This document shows positions 55,125-55,363 of a DNA stretch of 55,363 nucleotides, one piece after another. The DNA is taken from assembly GCF_011078175.1 (NCBI RefSeq), contig NZ_JAALCJ010000013.1:1-55363 (forward strand), written 5' to 3'. Every line of letters begins with the position of its first letter. Position 1 is the first letter of the stretch. Both the position numbers and the translations under genes were made by a program. Source of the stretch: Enterobacter cloacae (GTDB lineage: Bacteria; Pseudomonadota; Gammaproteobacteria; Enterobacterales; Enterobacteriaceae). The notes beneath the pieces are model-generated. The model ran no database searches and had not been told where the DNA came from. It worked only from the letters and a program-made list of their open reading frames with translations.

Positions 55125-55152
55125 TTGACTCTGAAAGAGGAAAGCGTAATAT
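55125..55152 (+). promoter_or_regulatory. Ribosomal RNA operon promoter P2
   Basis: TTGACT (55125-55130), a 16-bp spacer and TAATAT (55147-55152) downstream of P1, in the same relation as E. coli rrn P2. Confidence 0.92.
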
Positions 55153-55190
55153 ACGCCACCTCGCGACAGAGCGCTGAAGCGCGTCGCAAC

Positions 55191-55202
55191 TGCTCTTTAA
55201 CA
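55191..55202 (+). promoter_or_regulatory. boxA antitermination element in the rRNA leader
   Basis: TGCTCTTTAACA is the standard rrn boxA, followed by the conserved leader TTTATCAGACAATCTGTGTG. NusB-NusE bind boxA in RNA to allow antitermination through the rRNA genes. Confidence 0.94.
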
Positions 55203-55337
55203 ATTTATCAGACAATCTGTGTGGGCACTCAAAGTGACATGGATTCTTAACGTCCTCGGACGAAAAATGAATACCAAGTCTCAACGAGTGAACACGTAAT
55301 TCATTACGAAGTTTAATTCATTGAGCATCAAACTTTT

Positions 55338-55363
55338 AAATTGAAGAGTTTGATCATGGCTCA
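55338..55363 (+). rRNA. rrs: 16S ribosomal RNA, 5' end only (truncated by the window)
   Basis: The mature 5' end AAATTGAAGAGTTTGATCAT and the following GGCTCA are present, matching enterobacterial 16S rRNA. The gene continues beyond the window. It is preceded by the tandem rrn promoters and leader described above. Confidence 0.97.

Overview
The window reads as the chromosome of an Enterobacter-like member of the Enterobacteriaceae (Enterobacter/Lelliottia/Leclercia group). Almost every gene has a close E. coli K-12 counterpart recalled from family knowledge, and gene order follows the E. coli 91-93 min region (aphA, yjbQR, uvrA, ssb, yjcB, pdeC, soxSR, ghxP, yjcE, actP-yjcH-acs, gltP, yjcO, fdhF, phn, crfC-yjcZ, proP). 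The lineage differs from E. coli by lacking nrf between acs and gltP, by carrying cidA/lrgB-like genes and a sugar-ABC/two-component island, and by many small intergenic repeats. Genus is inferred from gene content only; no search was run.

Layout. 1-464: a 98-bp composite repeat in three tandem copies. 465-9312: aphA, yjbQ-yjbR, the SOS-controlled divergent pair uvrA/ssb, yjcB, the c-di-GMP phosphodiesterase pdeC, the soxS/soxR redox switch, and the sRNA SraL antisense to the soxR-downstream region. 9434-13551: a glutathione transferase, the purine permease ghxP (with PurR-like boxes) and the exchanger yjcE. 13629-19801: a LysR regulator divergent from a CidA/LrgA-LrgB pair, facing the acetate-assimilation operon acs-yjcH-actP. 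20225-25036: gltP, yjcO, a hok/sok type I toxin-antitoxin locus too short for ordinary gene calling, and the selenoprotein gene fdhF with its in-frame TGA, SECIS hairpin and sigma-54 promoter.

25294-34616 is the main accessory block. A minus-strand operon encodes a ribose-type ABC importer, a D-lyxose isomerase-like protein, a class II ketose-bisphosphate aldolase and a PfkB kinase. It is bracketed by a plus-strand OmpR-type response regulator on one side and a plus-strand hybrid histidine kinase on the other. The parts suggest import, isomerisation to a ketose, phosphorylation and aldol cleavage of a sugar under control of that pair.

35061-45878 is a complete C-P lyase operon (phnCDEFGHIJKLMNOP, minus strand), interrupted by a REP pair between phnK and phnL and a hairpin repeat between phnD and phnE. 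It is followed by yjdN, yjdM, the dynamin-like crfC with its partner yjcZ, a KdgT-type permease, the osmoprotectant transporter proP with its CRP site and two promoters, and a NicO-family metal transporter. The window ends in the tandem promoters, leader boxA and first 26 bases of a 16S rRNA gene.
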